From NCBI RefSeq assembly GCF_003367375.1, contig NZ_CP031416.1, positions 875,501 through 939,500 on the forward strand: a stretch of DNA of 64,000 nucleotides, given 5' to 3'. The DNA is from Gallaecimonas mangrovi. Lineage in GTDB: Bacteria > Pseudomonadota > Gammaproteobacteria > Enterobacterales > Gallaecimonadaceae. Within the stretch, counting starts at the first letter, position 1, and each line of letters begins with the position of its first letter. Positions 28,746-37,222 of the stretch are shown here, in pieces. The translations under genes and the position numbers were made by a program. The notes under the pieces were generated by a model. That model was given only the letters and a program-made list of their open reading frames with translations. It was not told the origin of the DNA and searched no databases.

Positions 28746-29768
28746 ATGCATAACACTCCGCTTCGTTTATTACTCTCCGCTTCCCACGATCCTTGGTTTA
28801 ACCTGGCAGTTGAAGACACCATTTTTCGGCATATGGACCCGGCCCAAAAAGTTCTGTTCTTGTGGCAAAACGCCGAAACCGTAGTGATTGGCCGTGGCCA
28901 GAACCCTTGGAAGGAATGTAATACCCGCCGCATGGAGCAAGACGGTATTAAGCTTGCCCGGCGGCAAAGTGGCGGCGGTGCCGTATTTCATGATCTGGGT
29001 AATAGCTGCTTTACCTTTATGGCCGGCAAACCGGGTTATAACCGTGACGTGTCCACGCGCATCGTTCTAGACGCCCTGCATAAGCTTGATATTCCTGCTT
29101 ACACCTCTGGCCGTAACGATCTGTTGCTCGACTTCAAAGACGGCCCTCGCAAAATATCCGGCTCTGCCTATAAAGAAACCGTGCAACGGGGCTTTCACCA
29201 CGGCACTTTACTGATTAATGCCGAGCTGGACCGGCTGGGTAATTACCTGACCCCCGACCCTAAAAAATTGCAGGCTAAAGGCATCGCCTCGGTGCGATCG
29301 CGGGTGGCCAATTTGGTGGAATGGCTACCAAATCTTGACCATCAGCGCCTTTGTCAGGCGTTAAGCGCCGCCTTTTTTGATTACTTTGGTCAGCAGGTTG
29401 AAGCCGAGTGGATCTCCCCGGAAAACCCGCCAGAACTGCCTGGCTTTGCCGAACGTTTTGCGCTGCAAAGCAGCTGGGACTGGAATTTTGGCCAGGCTAT
29501 GGCCTTTGATCATGAATTGTCTGAACGCTTTGCCTGGGGCGGTATCGACCTGCAGTTGAAGGTAGAAAAAGGCCGCATTAGCGAAGCGCGGCTTTTTACC
29601 GATGCACTCAACCCAGACCCATGGTTAGCCTGGGCCGAACAATTAGCCGGTGTGGCTTATCAGCACCAAGCCGTTACCAACAGCTTGGACAAGCTTGCCA
29701 GCGGCGAGCCTGAACTGCTTGCCGCCGTTGGCGATATGCATCAGTGGCTAACAGCGGCGCTGGCTTGA
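28746..29768 (+). CDS. lplA: lipoate-protein ligase A
   Basis: Attaches free lipoate, via lipoyl-AMP, to lysines of 2-oxo-acid dehydrogenases and GcvH. 340 residues, the two-domain LplA form. Seen: [15 protein letters not shown] (residues about 71-85, lipoyl-AMP loop), KISGSAYK with the catalytic lysine (about 138-145), HHGTLL, and the C-terminal accessory domain (about 245-335). Its last 21 bases overlap the convergent RDD gene. Scavenging route: implies the cell can use external lipoate. Confidence 0.93.
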   Translation: MHNTPLRLLLSASHDPWFNLAVEDTIFRHMDPAQKVLFLWQNAETVVIGRGQNPWKECNTRRMEQDGIKLARRQSGGGAVFHDLGNSCFTFMAGKPGYNRDVSTRIVLDALHKLDIPAYTSGRNDLLLDFKDGPRKISGSAYKETVQRGFHHGTLLINAELDRLGNYLTPDPKKLQAKGIASVRSRVANLVEWLPNLDHQRLCQALSAAFFDYFGQQVEAEWISPENPPELPGFAERFALQSSWDWNFGQAMAFDHELSERFAWGGIDLQLKVEKGRISEARLFTDALNPDPWLAWAEQLAGVAYQHQAVTNSLDKLASGEPELLAAVGDMHQWLTAALA

Positions 29769-30209
29769 TAGGTAAATCACCTCGGTGCCGCTGAGCCTGT
29801 CTTGAAGGCCAAGGCGGCTGGTTCCTAAAGCCAACAAGGTACCGAGCCCAAAAAGTCCAAATAGGGCTTTTAATAGCGCCTGCTTTAGTAACAGGCGCTT
29901 GCCATCCTGGCTTTGCACTTTCACATGCCATGCCTTCATGCCAAGGGTTTGCCCACCATTAAGCCAAAACCACAAAAAAAAGCTCAGCACTGCCGCACAT
30001 AAATAGAGGCTATACAGCGGCTGGTCGCTAATGTAACTGGCAAGGTCAGGGTAACCGGCGGTGAGGGATGGCATAAAATGGTTAATCAGTACCAAGACTG
30101 CAAAACCGACGAAGTGCGCCAAACAGAATATGGCCACGGCCAATAAATAATCATAAATAAGCGCGGCAAGGCGCCGCCAAAAAGAGGCGCGGACTGGCGA
30201 AGAATTCAT
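29748..30209 (-). CDS. RDD family membrane protein
   Basis: 153-residue protein with three hydrophobic segments (about 20-42, 65-88 and 107-125). The family Arg and Asp residues appear as [14 protein letters not shown] at the N-terminus and QDRLSGT at the C-terminus; the central [14 protein letters not shown] stretch is the usual RDD signature. RDD proteins are poorly understood (some are implicated in ion exchange). Its 3' end overlaps lplA by 21 bases on the opposite strand. Confidence 0.85.
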   Translation of the reverse strand: MNSSPVRASFWRRLAALIYDYLLAVAIFCLAHFVGFAVLVLINHFMPSLTAGYPDLASYISDQPLYSLYLCAAVLSFFLWFWLNGGQTLGMKAWHVKVQSQDGKRLLLKQALLKALFGLFGLGTLLALGTSRLGLQDRLSGTEVIYLSSQRRC

Positions 30210-30269
30210 CAGTGAGATCCATGAGCTAAGCGCTTAGAATTGTAGCAAATTTCACCAATTCACAAAGAC

Positions 30270-30297
30270 TTGCAAGGCAAGTCGAAATGCGTATAAT
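30270..30297 (+). promoter_or_regulatory. tRNA-Leu promoter
   Basis: TTGCAA (-35, 30270-30275) and a perfect TATAAT (-10, 30292-30297) with 16-base spacing, placing transcription start about 5 bases before the tRNA. Confidence 0.7.
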
Positions 30298-30308
30298 GCC
30301 CTGCACCT

Positions 30309-30393
30309 GCCTGGGTGGCGAAATTGGTAGACGCAGCTGATTCAAAATCAGCCGGGTAAAACCGTGCCGGTTCGAGTCCGGCCCTAGGCACCA
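30309..30393 (+). tRNA. tRNA-Leu (anticodon CAA)
   Basis: 85-base tRNA with encoded CCA. Acceptor stem GCCTGGG pairs with CCTAGGC (one G-T); anticodon stem GCTGA/TCAGC encloses loop TTCAAAA, giving anticodon CAA (reads UUG); long variable arm and TTCGAGTCC T-loop region as in class II leucine tRNAs. Length equals that of E. coli leuX. That tRNA is a common attachment site for islands, but no integrase or duplicated 3' end follows here. Confidence 0.96.
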
Positions 30394-30418
30394 AATTCTT
30401 GATGACACCGTCATCCCT

Positions 30419-30446
30419 AAAACCTCGCTTTTGCGAGGTTTTTTGC
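30419..30446 (+). terminator. tRNA-Leu terminator
   Basis: AACCTCGC-tttt-GCGAGGTT with T-run. A smaller GATGAC-acc-GTCATC hairpin lies between it and the tRNA end. Confidence 0.85.
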
Positions 30447-30650
30447 TTTTTGTCTTTCTAAAATCCCATCTGCTACTGCTAGAAGGCGTTGCGGCCTTTC
30501 TATTTTTATTGCTGGCCTTTTGCCGGTAGTGGCGAGCGCTGAATGATGGCACCGCCAATAGATAGATAAGGGGCCTTCATTACCGCATTGAATTCAATAA
30601 CATTTAATTAACTTTGCGGTATGATAAAGGTTCTTACTTGGGGGGCGTGT

Positions 30651-31364
30651 ATGCTCAAATGGATGTTGTGTTTCAGTCTGTTGTTGTCGGCACCCGCTGT
30701 TCGCGCTGAGGTGATGCACATGGCCACCTTGGAATGGCCACCTTACGCCGGTAGCGCCTTACCGGGACAAGGCACTGTTATACAACGTGTGCGCGCCGCA
30801 TTGGCCACCCAAGGTCAAAAGCTGGAAGTGACCTTTCTTCCCTGGCAGAGGGCGCTGTTGTTGGTGGACCAAGACGCCGGTTTTGTGGCTTACGGCCCGG
30901 CTTACCAGGACAGTGAGCGCAGCTTACATTTTTATACTTCGCAAGAAGTGGGTTATGGCCCCTTGGGGCTGGCTTATCGCAAAGAAAAACCCATTCATTG
31001 GCAAACCCTTGCCGATCTCCAGCAATACCGCATTGGGGTGGTACGCGACTACGTCAACACCGCCGATTTTGACCGTGCCGTTAAGGCTGGGCTGCAACCG
31101 GTAGACGAGGCCGATGCTGACCGCCAGAACCTGCTTAAATTGGCCTATGGCCGAGTCGATGGTGTGCTTATTGATTTAAAAGTGATGCAGTATTGGATGG
31201 ACCATGACACACCGCTGCGCCCCTTTTTGGACCGCTTGATTGCCAGCCCTAAAGTCATTGAAAAAAAGGCGCTTTATATTAATTTTCACCGCAATGCCGA
31301 AGGCAAGCACTGGCGAGACGTGCTGAATAAAGGCCTTGAAGCGCTGCGCCTTAAAGATCAATAA
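30651..31364 (+). CDS. periplasmic solute-binding protein (family 3)
   Basis: 237-residue secreted protein: signal peptide MLKWMLCFSLLLSAPAVRA cut before EVMHM, then a single bilobed family-3 type fold with LEWPPYAG near the mature N-terminus, LTFLPWQRAL-like and GVVRDYVNT segments. Start is the ATG at 30651 after a G-rich ribosome site; an ATG 10 codons earlier has none. No permease or ATPase gene accompanies it, so it may serve as a sensor-like or orphan binding protein, as many such short Alteromonadales/Vibrio proteins. Ligand unknown. Confidence 0.8.
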   Translation: MLKWMLCFSLLLSAPAVRAEVMHMATLEWPPYAGSALPGQGTVIQRVRAALATQGQKLEVTFLPWQRALLLVDQDAGFVAYGPAYQDSERSLHFYTSQEVGYGPLGLAYRKEKPIHWQTLADLQQYRIGVVRDYVNTADFDRAVKAGLQPVDEADADRQNLLKLAYGRVDGVLIDLKVMQYWMDHDTPLRPFLDRLIASPKVIEKKALYINFHRNAEGKHWRDVLNKGLEALRLKDQ

Positions 31365-31621
31365 CGCAGCTTTTTGCTGTTAAGAAAGGCCTCGGATTCT
31401 TTAATGGCCGCGCGGATTTTCTTTTCTAACTGCCCCCACTCGGGGTCGGGTGTATAGAACGCCGTATCGACATCATGCCGTACATAGCGCGGCGGCACCT
31501 TATTGAGCACCAAACAGCAAAGGTCGGGCAGCATTGCGTCGCTGATATTGGGTTTGTGTTCGGTTAGCTCTGCTATCAGCAGTTTTTCGACCAGATTATG
31601 GATATCGTCACTGAGCTGCAT
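31358..31621 (-). CDS. ComFB-type small protein
   Basis: 87-residue protein resembling the late-competence protein ComFB: short N-terminal helix, a central LPDLCCLVLNKVPPRYV motif (the family's C/ALNRLPPRYV signature), then a C-terminal helix. ATG 31621 has AAGG 8 bases upstream. Cyanobacterial and some other ComFB-domain proteins have been reported to bind c-di-GMP; whether this one does is an open inference. Its 3' end overlaps the solute-binding protein gene by 7 bases (convergent). Confidence 0.75.
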   Translation of the reverse strand: MQLSDDIHNLVEKLLIAELTEHKPNISDAMLPDLCCLVLNKVPPRYVRHDVDTAFYTPDPEWGQLEKKIRAAIKESEAFLNSKKLRY

Positions 31622-31707
31622 GATTTTCACCTTGGTGGCGGCGGACCATTTGTTCTAGTGTAGTGCGCCCTTAATCATTAAGCTTTGTCGCTTTACGCGG
31701 AGGGTGC

Positions 31708-32373
31708 ATGGAAATTTGTTTTGTGTTGGTAAGGCCGGCGCGGCCTGAGAATATCGGTGCAGCCACCCGAGCCATTAAAACCATGGGTTTTACCGACTTA
31801 CGGGTTGTAGGATCAGAGGCGCACTTAGCCCCAAAGGCGCAGTGGGTGGCCCATGGTGCACAAGATGTGCTGGAAAACATCCAGGCTTTTCCCGATTTAG
31901 CGTCAGCCCTTAATGACTGCGAACTGGCCGTAGGCACCACCGCCCGGATGCGTAGCGGTAAACATCAGTACCTCACCCCCACACAGTTGCTGGCGCAGGC
32001 CAAACGGCAACAAGGTGCGATTAAACGCCTGGCCGTTGTGTTTGGCTGCGAAGAGTCAGGTTTGGCGAATGATGAATTGGCGCTGTGCCAGCTGCGCTCC
32101 TACCTGCCTCTTGCCCAAAGCCAGCCATCATTAAACCTCGGCCAGGCGGTAATGCTTTATGCCTATAGCTTGCAGCAGTTTGAACAGGAACAAACGGCTG
32201 ACACGCCCACACAAGGTTTAATGACCACCGCGCGGGCGCAGCTGTCAGCATTATTGGATAAAGCGGCTATTGGCGCAGAAGAAGTGCCAGCTCAGTGGGC
32301 GATGGAAAGCCTCAACCAAGCTGGCGAGCGGGATTTAAAGCTGCTGCTTTTTATCCTCAAGAAGTTGCTTTGA
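31708..32373 (+). CDS. lasT: TrmH/SPOUT-family RNA methyltransferase (LasT/YjtD)
   Basis: 221-residue SPOUT methyltransferase, closest in text to E. coli LasT/YjtD. Motif 1 at the N-terminus (LVRPARPENIGAATRAIKTMGF), GTTARMR, FGCEESGLANDEL and the knot motif SLNLGQAVMLYAY that binds S-adenosylmethionine are all present. TrmJ, which makes Cm32/Um32 in tRNA, is a paralogue with the same motifs, so the substrate of this one is not certain. Its last 39 bases overlap the convergent alkaline phosphatase gene. Confidence 0.85.
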   Translation: MEICFVLVRPARPENIGAATRAIKTMGFTDLRVVGSEAHLAPKAQWVAHGAQDVLENIQAFPDLASALNDCELAVGTTARMRSGKHQYLTPTQLLAQAKRQQGAIKRLAVVFGCEESGLANDELALCQLRSYLPLAQSQPSLNLGQAVMLYAYSLQQFEQEQTADTPTQGLMTTARAQLSALLDKAAIGAEEVPAQWAMESLNQAGERDLKLLLFILKKLL

Positions 32374-33870
32374 ATCGCCTTTATCGGTGCTAGGCGCTGC
32401 CGACTGTGTCGGGGTTAATGGCGCCACTTTCGGTGTGGCGTCATTGGCGGCTGGCGTTTTTACCGGTTCAGACTTGGCCGCCGGTTTTTCAGCGGGGCTG
32501 GCTTTTAGCGGCTGCTCTGTGACCGGTGGCGGTGGGGTTTTGGCGGCTGGCTTTACCGGCGCTGGCGGTATCTTTGGCTGCTCACCAGGTTGCAGCAGGG
32601 CAAAAAGACGTTTCGCAATTTCAGTGTTGTCCATAAAGCCCGCGAAGTGGTCCTTATCAACCCCCTCGGCAAAAATGGGCACATCAATGGCAGTGTTACC
32701 AGGTGTGGACCAAGCGGTCAGGCTGCGCTTATCAATCAGGTTTTTAATGGCAGCCACCAGTGCTTGCTGGCTGTCACTCAAGGCACTCATTAGGGTGTCG
32801 GTTTCGTCTTTTGACGGTGTAAAACCCAACAAGCTGGGCAAGGCGGTAGCCGGTTTAGAGGCTTGCGCCAGTTGGCTGGCAATAAAGTTGGGGGAGTGGG
32901 GGATTTTGCGTAAGAAGTCGGCCCGCCATTGGTATTTACCGGCTGCCCCTAACGATAAACCGCCGGTGGAGTGATCGGCGGTAACCACCACCAAGGTATC
33001 ATCACGGCCATCGGCATAGGATTTTGCCCAACTGACCGCTTTAGCGAAATCAGCAACCTCGTGCATTGCAGTCACAATGTCGTTGCCATGGCCAGCCCAG
33101 TCTATTTGGCTGCCATCCACCAGCAGTACAAAGCCTTTTGGATTTTGGTCCAAAAGCTGCACTGCTTTGGCCGTCATGGCTGCCAGCCTTGGGCCTTGGG
33201 TGTCGTCAATGGCGCTTGGCAGGCCGGTATCGGCGAAAAGGCCCAAAGCTGGCCCTTTGGTCAGTGCGGCAAGGCCCGCGGCGTCACTGACAAACTGATA
33301 ACCCGCCGCTTGAAATTCTTTTTCTAAATCCCGGTCTGGACGTTTGAAATATTGCGCGCCACCACCAAACATCACATCGGCGCGAAAGTTGCCATCGATG
33401 CGGTCGTCAAAGTAGGCATCGGCAATGGCGTTATAGTTTGAGCGGCTTTCGTTATGCACTAAAAAGGCGGCGGGCACGGCATCGTTAATGGATGAGGTAA
33501 CGGCAATGCCGGTGCTTTTTCCTAAGCGTTTCGCAACATCCATGACGGAAGATAACGCCACTTTTTGGCGGTCGACTGCAATGCCACCGTTATAGGTTTT
33601 GTGGCCGGTAGCAATGGCGGTAGCCGCGGCGGCGGTGTCGGTCACTATGGTGTCGGGGTCATCCGGGTAGGTACTGACCATGCCGGTTAGCATTTCGTCA
33701 AACACGGTTTTTTCAATGGCCGGTGTGGTGGGGTCATCGGCAAAATAACGGTAGGCAGAGGTATAGGCCGGGCCCATGCCATCACCAATCATAATGATGA
33801 TGTTGCGAGGCTCTTTAGCCAGCAAGGGCGCGCTTAATAATGCCAGCGTTAGCGCAATGAAATAACGCAT
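32335..33870 (-). CDS. phoA: alkaline phosphatase with threonine nucleophile and Pro/Ala-rich tail
   Basis: Secreted metalloenzyme, 511 residues: signal peptide (MRYFIALTLALLSAPLLA), IGDGMG metal site, TDTAAAATA where E. coli PhoA has the TDSAASATA nucleophile region, so the catalytic residue is Thr (as in some other bacterial alkaline phosphatases), VDGSQIDWAGH and TADHSTGG metal-binding motifs. After about residue 430 a tail of about 80 residues is rich in Pro, Ala, Lys and Thr, low in complexity, ending DKKQQL. No PHO box is visible in the 44-base gap upstream, so PhoB control is doubtful despite the Pho cluster 8 kb away. It may be co-transcribed with aceK. Confidence 0.9.
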   Translation of the reverse strand: MRYFIALTLALLSAPLLAKEPRNIIIMIGDGMGPAYTSAYRYFADDPTTPAIEKTVFDEMLTGMVSTYPDDPDTIVTDTAAAATAIATGHKTYNGGIAVDRQKVALSSVMDVAKRLGKSTGIAVTSSINDAVPAAFLVHNESRSNYNAIADAYFDDRIDGNFRADVMFGGGAQYFKRPDRDLEKEFQAAGYQFVSDAAGLAALTKGPALGLFADTGLPSAIDDTQGPRLAAMTAKAVQLLDQNPKGFVLLVDGSQIDWAGHGNDIVTAMHEVADFAKAVSWAKSYADGRDDTLVVVTADHSTGGLSLGAAGKYQWRADFLRKIPHSPNFIASQLAQASKPATALPSLLGFTPSKDETDTLMSALSDSQQALVAAIKNLIDKRSLTAWSTPGNTAIDVPIFAEGVDKDHFAGFMDNTEIAKRLFALLQPGEQPKIPPAPVKPAAKTPPPPVTEQPLKASPAEKPAAKSEPVKTPAANDATPKVAPLTPTQSAAPSTDKGDSKQLLEDKKQQL

Positions 33871-33914
33871 CTTTTTTTCTCATAGATGTTTTAAGCGGTC
33901 AGTCTATCAGGAAC

Positions 33915-35543
33915 TTAGCCCGGTAGGCGAAGCGACTGAGGATATGGGAAAAAATCCTCCATCAAACCCTTTTTGGCATTTTCCTGGGCTTTTAGCCAGA
34001 AGGCAGGGCTAAAGAGTTCAGAAAACTCCTGGCCAAGCACCTGGGCGGCATCTTTACGGGCACAAAGAAAGTGGCGAAACTCTTCGGGAAACACATCTCC
34101 TTCGTTGACCGGGTACCAGGGTTCGGCGCTTAGCATATCCTGGTCATACTGGGCCTTTGGTATGGCTCTGAAGTTCACCTCGGACAAAGGGCATAATTCG
34201 TCGTAGTCATAGAAAATTACCCGGCCGTGGCGGGTTACGCCAAAATTTTTAAACAGCATATCGCCCGGGAAAATGCCGGCGGTGGCAATGTCTTTTAAGG
34301 CCTGGCCATATTCGCGCAAAATGGCTTCACTGCGCTCGGGCTGGTTATTAAGCGCGATATTCATCGGTGTCATGCGCCTTTCGGTAAAGCAATGGCTCAG
34401 GTGCAGCATGTCGCCTTCAATACGGGCCCTTTGGCTGCAGGTGCCGAGCAGTGCTTGCAAAGGCTCGGCGTCAAAATGCGCCAGCGGCAGCCGTAAATCG
34501 ATAAATTCCTGGGTATCGGCCATGCGGCCAACGCGGTCATGGCGCTGCACTAGGTGGTAGCGCTCTATCACCTGTTGGGCGCTGACCTTTTTAGAGTCGC
34601 CAAATTGGTCACGGATCACTTTAAATACCAGGTCTTGCCCTTCGAGGGTAAAGACCATCATCACCAGCCCGGCAATGCCAGGTGCGGTAATAAAGCGGCC
34701 CTTTTTGGCCAAGGCATCTTCAAGCTCGGTAACCAACAAGCTTTTGCCATGCTTGTAATAACCCAAGGCGTTGTAAAGCTCTGAAGCAGGCTTTTGTGGC
34801 ATTAGAGCCTGTAAAAACGCTACTTGTGCCGAAGGCGCCGGGCTAAGGCTTAAAAAGTCAGAACGGGCAAAACCAAACAGCACCGAAATGTGGTCTCGCT
34901 GCAGCAACAGCGCATCCATTTTTAACTTGCCGTTGCGATTTAAAAAGGCTATGGCGAAGGGAATTGCCAATTGGTCGGTGTTAAGACGCCCTAATAGGTA
35001 GCAACCTTTGTTGCGGTACAAAGGCTCGGTAAGAATGTCCAGGTGCAGTGGGTAATCATGGCTGGCTATTGCCGGTTTAAGTGCTTGTGCCAGTTTGGTG
35101 GCTTGGTTAGCCACATAGGCCAGAGGCATGGGCAGGTTGGCGCTTTCCAATACCTGCTGCATCAGCACGCTGAGGTCGTCCTGCATCGGCAGGCGCAGGT
35201 AAGGCGGCAAGGTATGCGGTGCTAACTCGCGGCCATTAAAGGGGCGGGGCTGTGCTGGTTGTAAGCGGGCATGTACCGAGTTGAAAAAGGTCAGCGCCAG
35301 TTCCCTGGCCGGGTGGTTAGCAAGCTCTTGGATAAAATCGACTTTTAGTGACGGCCAGTCCAGCAGACTGCCATTAAGACTGGCGACCAATTCTCTTACC
35401 ACATCATCGTGGCGTTCGAACCGAGCACGGCTTAACTGCTGCAAGCCCGGCCAGTCGGCGGCTTGGAAACAACGGCTGGCTTGGTTAGTTAAATACAAAA
35501 AATCTTGCCAGTAGGCGCGAAAACTGTGGCTTAAGGGATTCAT
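33915..35543 (-). CDS. aceK: isocitrate dehydrogenase kinase/phosphatase
   Basis: Switches isocitrate dehydrogenase off by phosphorylation to push carbon into the glyoxylate bypass. 542 residues, against about 578 in E. coli. Seen: N-terminal regulatory region, [10 protein letters not shown], the [18 protein letters not shown] lysine segment, DMLFKNFGV and [11 protein letters not shown] catalytic/metal-binding segments. ATG 35543 is chosen because AAGG lies 6 bases upstream; an ATG 2 codons earlier abuts it. Unlike E. coli, where aceBAK is one operon, aceBA is 23 kb away. It is divergent from ung. Confidence 0.95.
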   Translation of the reverse strand: MNPLSHSFRAYWQDFLYLTNQASRCFQAADWPGLQQLSRARFERHDDVVRELVASLNGSLLDWPSLKVDFIQELANHPARELALTFFNSVHARLQPAQPRPFNGRELAPHTLPPYLRLPMQDDLSVLMQQVLESANLPMPLAYVANQATKLAQALKPAIASHDYPLHLDILTEPLYRNKGCYLLGRLNTDQLAIPFAIAFLNRNGKLKMDALLLQRDHISVLFGFARSDFLSLSPAPSAQVAFLQALMPQKPASELYNALGYYKHGKSLLVTELEDALAKKGRFITAPGIAGLVMMVFTLEGQDLVFKVIRDQFGDSKKVSAQQVIERYHLVQRHDRVGRMADTQEFIDLRLPLAHFDAEPLQALLGTCSQRARIEGDMLHLSHCFTERRMTPMNIALNNQPERSEAILREYGQALKDIATAGIFPGDMLFKNFGVTRHGRVIFYDYDELCPLSEVNFRAIPKAQYDQDMLSAEPWYPVNEGDVFPEEFRHFLCARKDAAQVLGQEFSELFSPAFWLKAQENAKKGLMEDFFPYPQSLRLPG

Positions 35544-35614
35544 GCGCATCCTTTACTTGCACCGGTGACTTGCCTTGGGCAGCATGTGCGCCACAACGAC
35601 AAAGGAGCCGAACC

Positions 35615-36277
35615 ATGAGTAAGCAGTGGGCCGACATTATTGGTGGTGAAAAGCAAAAGCCTTATTTCCAGGCGGTCATGTCCAGAGTACAGGCAGCCAG
35701 GGACAGCGGCCAAGTGATCTATCCCCCAAAAGAAGATGTCTTTAATGCCTTTCGTTTTACCGAGTTCGACAAGGTAAAAGTGGTGATGTTAGGGCAAGAC
35801 CCCTACCACGGCGCAGGCCAGGCTCATGGCCTTTGTTTTTCGGTGAAAGAGGGTGTGCCACCACCGCCTTCTTTAAAGAACATGTTCAAGGAATTAGCCA
35901 ACGATATTCCCGGTTATCAGCTGCCAGATAATGGTAATTTGGAGCTGTGGGCACGCCAAGGGGTGTTGCTGCTCAATACCGTTTTAACGGTGCAAGAGGC
36001 CAATGCCCATTCCCATGCCGGTTGGGGTTGGGAAACCTTCACCGATGCCGTTATTGCTGCCCTTAACGAGCATCGCCAAGGGGTGGTGTTTTTGTTGTGG
36101 GGAAGCCATGCCCAGAAGAAAGGTGCGATGATCGACCGCCAGCGCCACCACGTGTTAACCGCGCCACATCCCTCACCTTTGTCAGCACATCGCGGCTTTT
36201 TGGGTTGCCGTCATTTCTCGCAGACCAATGCCATTTTAATGCGCCAAGGCCTTGAGCCCATTGATTGGCAGAGCTAG
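35615..36277 (+). CDS. ung: uracil-DNA glycosylase
   Basis: Removes uracil from DNA. 220 residues: GQDPYHG with catalytic Asp62, [17 protein letters not shown] and HPSPLS (catalytic His) motifs are intact. Start at ATG 35615 after AAGGAG; an in-frame extension of 15 codons upstream has no ribosome site. Confidence 0.97.
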   Translation: MSKQWADIIGGEKQKPYFQAVMSRVQAARDSGQVIYPPKEDVFNAFRFTEFDKVKVVMLGQDPYHGAGQAHGLCFSVKEGVPPPPSLKNMFKELANDIPGYQLPDNGNLELWARQGVLLLNTVLTVQEANAHSHAGWGWETFTDAVIAALNEHRQGVVFLLWGSHAQKKGAMIDRQRHHVLTAPHPSPLSAHRGFLGCRHFSQTNAILMRQGLEPIDWQS

Positions 36278-36369
36278 TTGCCACCACTGATTGCCCCGAT
36301 TTGTTGCGCGTTGCGGCATGGCTTGTTGTCGGCAACTATCCTTAAAGGAGCTGTGTGGAGGATGGGCCT

Positions 36370-36903
36370 ATGTTGGAACTGCTGCGTCAGGACCATGCTC
36401 GTATTCGCCGTCTGCTGGCGCTATTGGACAGTAAGTCGGCGGCAATACGGGCAGGTCAGGAAGTCCATTACGATGTACTCAAGGATGTGCTGGACTATTT
36501 AAATCACTATGTGGATGGTGTTCATCACAAAGAGGAAGACGAACTGTTAGCTAAGCTGGGTAATAGCGGCTTGGTGTTGTCGCTGCAAAAGCAACATCAG
36601 CAGTTGGAAAGGGCGACACAAAGCCTGGCTCAGCGAGTGGACATGGTGCTGCACGATGCCATAGTCCCTTTTGATGAAATGTTGATTGCCCTGGAAGACT
36701 TTGTGTTTGAGCAACGCGCACACCTAGTCTTTGAAGAAGAAAACCTTTTTCCGCTACTTGAGCAGCAACTGAATGACCAAGACTGGTTGCAGCTTCAGAA
36801 GCAGTTGGAGGAAAAAGCGGCAAAGGACCCATTGTTTGGTGCCGAGGTCAGTACCGACTACAGCGCGCTTTGGGACAAGCTCAAGGAAGAAGAAGAGGAA
36901 TAA
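36370..36903 (+). CDS. hemerythrin-like HHE domain protein
   Basis: 177-residue all-helical protein. Metal-binding pattern of hemerythrins: LRQDHARI (His about 9), YVDGVHHKEEDEL (His and Glu about 51-59), KQHQQLE (His about 76) and HLVFEEENLFPLL (His and Glu, about 118-126). This may bind a di-iron centre for oxygen, nitric oxide or iron-repair roles, but nothing nearby narrows it. Start at ATG 36370, with GGAGG 8 bases upstream. The last 10 residues are Lys/Glu-rich. Ends in a terminator. Confidence 0.82.
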   Translation: MLELLRQDHARIRRLLALLDSKSAAIRAGQEVHYDVLKDVLDYLNHYVDGVHHKEEDELLAKLGNSGLVLSLQKQHQQLERATQSLAQRVDMVLHDAIVPFDEMLIALEDFVFEQRAHLVFEEENLFPLLEQQLNDQDWLQLQKQLEEKAAKDPLFGAEVSTDYSALWDKLKEEEEE

Positions 36904-36905
36904 AT

Positions 36906-36932
36906 AAAAGCCCGGCCAATGGCCGGGCTTTT
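36906..36932 (+). terminator. hemerythrin-gene terminator
   Basis: AGCCCGGCC-aat-GGCCGGGCT stem with T4; serves also the convergent small gene. Confidence 0.8.
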
Positions 36933-36949
36933 GCTATGCGGTATGTGAC

Positions 36950-37138
36950 TTAGAGCTCAATCCCTTCCAGTGAGTGTTCACTGTTCCAGTCAATCTCTTC
37001 GAGCTCACGCTTTAAACGGTACCTTTCTTTAAGGTCTTCAATTTCGCGCCAGCATCGCTTTTTATTGCTTGAGCGAGCTTTGCTGGAATCGCGTTTCCCA
37101 CCGGTAAGAGCCAATTGTAGATCTTGAATATCTTCCAT
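36950..37138 (-). CDS. DUF3545-like small basic protein
   Basis: 62-residue protein with a basic, Ser-rich first half (GKRDSSKARSSNKKR) and a second half forming one charged helix (WREIEDLKERYRLKRELEEID), as in the DUF3545 family of Shewanella and Vibrio. GGGAG precedes the ATG. The helix could be a short coiled coil. No function is known. Placed after pgi on the same strand but 84 bases downstream of it. Confidence 0.75.
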   Translation of the reverse strand: MEDIQDLQLALTGGKRDSSKARSSNKKRCWREIEDLKERYRLKRELEEIDWNSEHSLEGIEL

Positions 37139-37222
37139 GGAAACTCCCGTTGTTAGGCGTTGTTGTCACCCAATTAATTACCACGTGAAGCTCGAAAGTA
37201 AAGCATCTTTGTTGCACTTGTG

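Noticed and set aside
30309..30650. Integrated element at tRNA-Leu(CAA)
   Set aside because: No integrase, no repeated tRNA 3' end and no foreign genes follow.
33871..33914. PHO box before the alkaline phosphatase gene
   Set aside because: No pair of CTGTCAT-like 7-mers at 11-bp spacing is visible.
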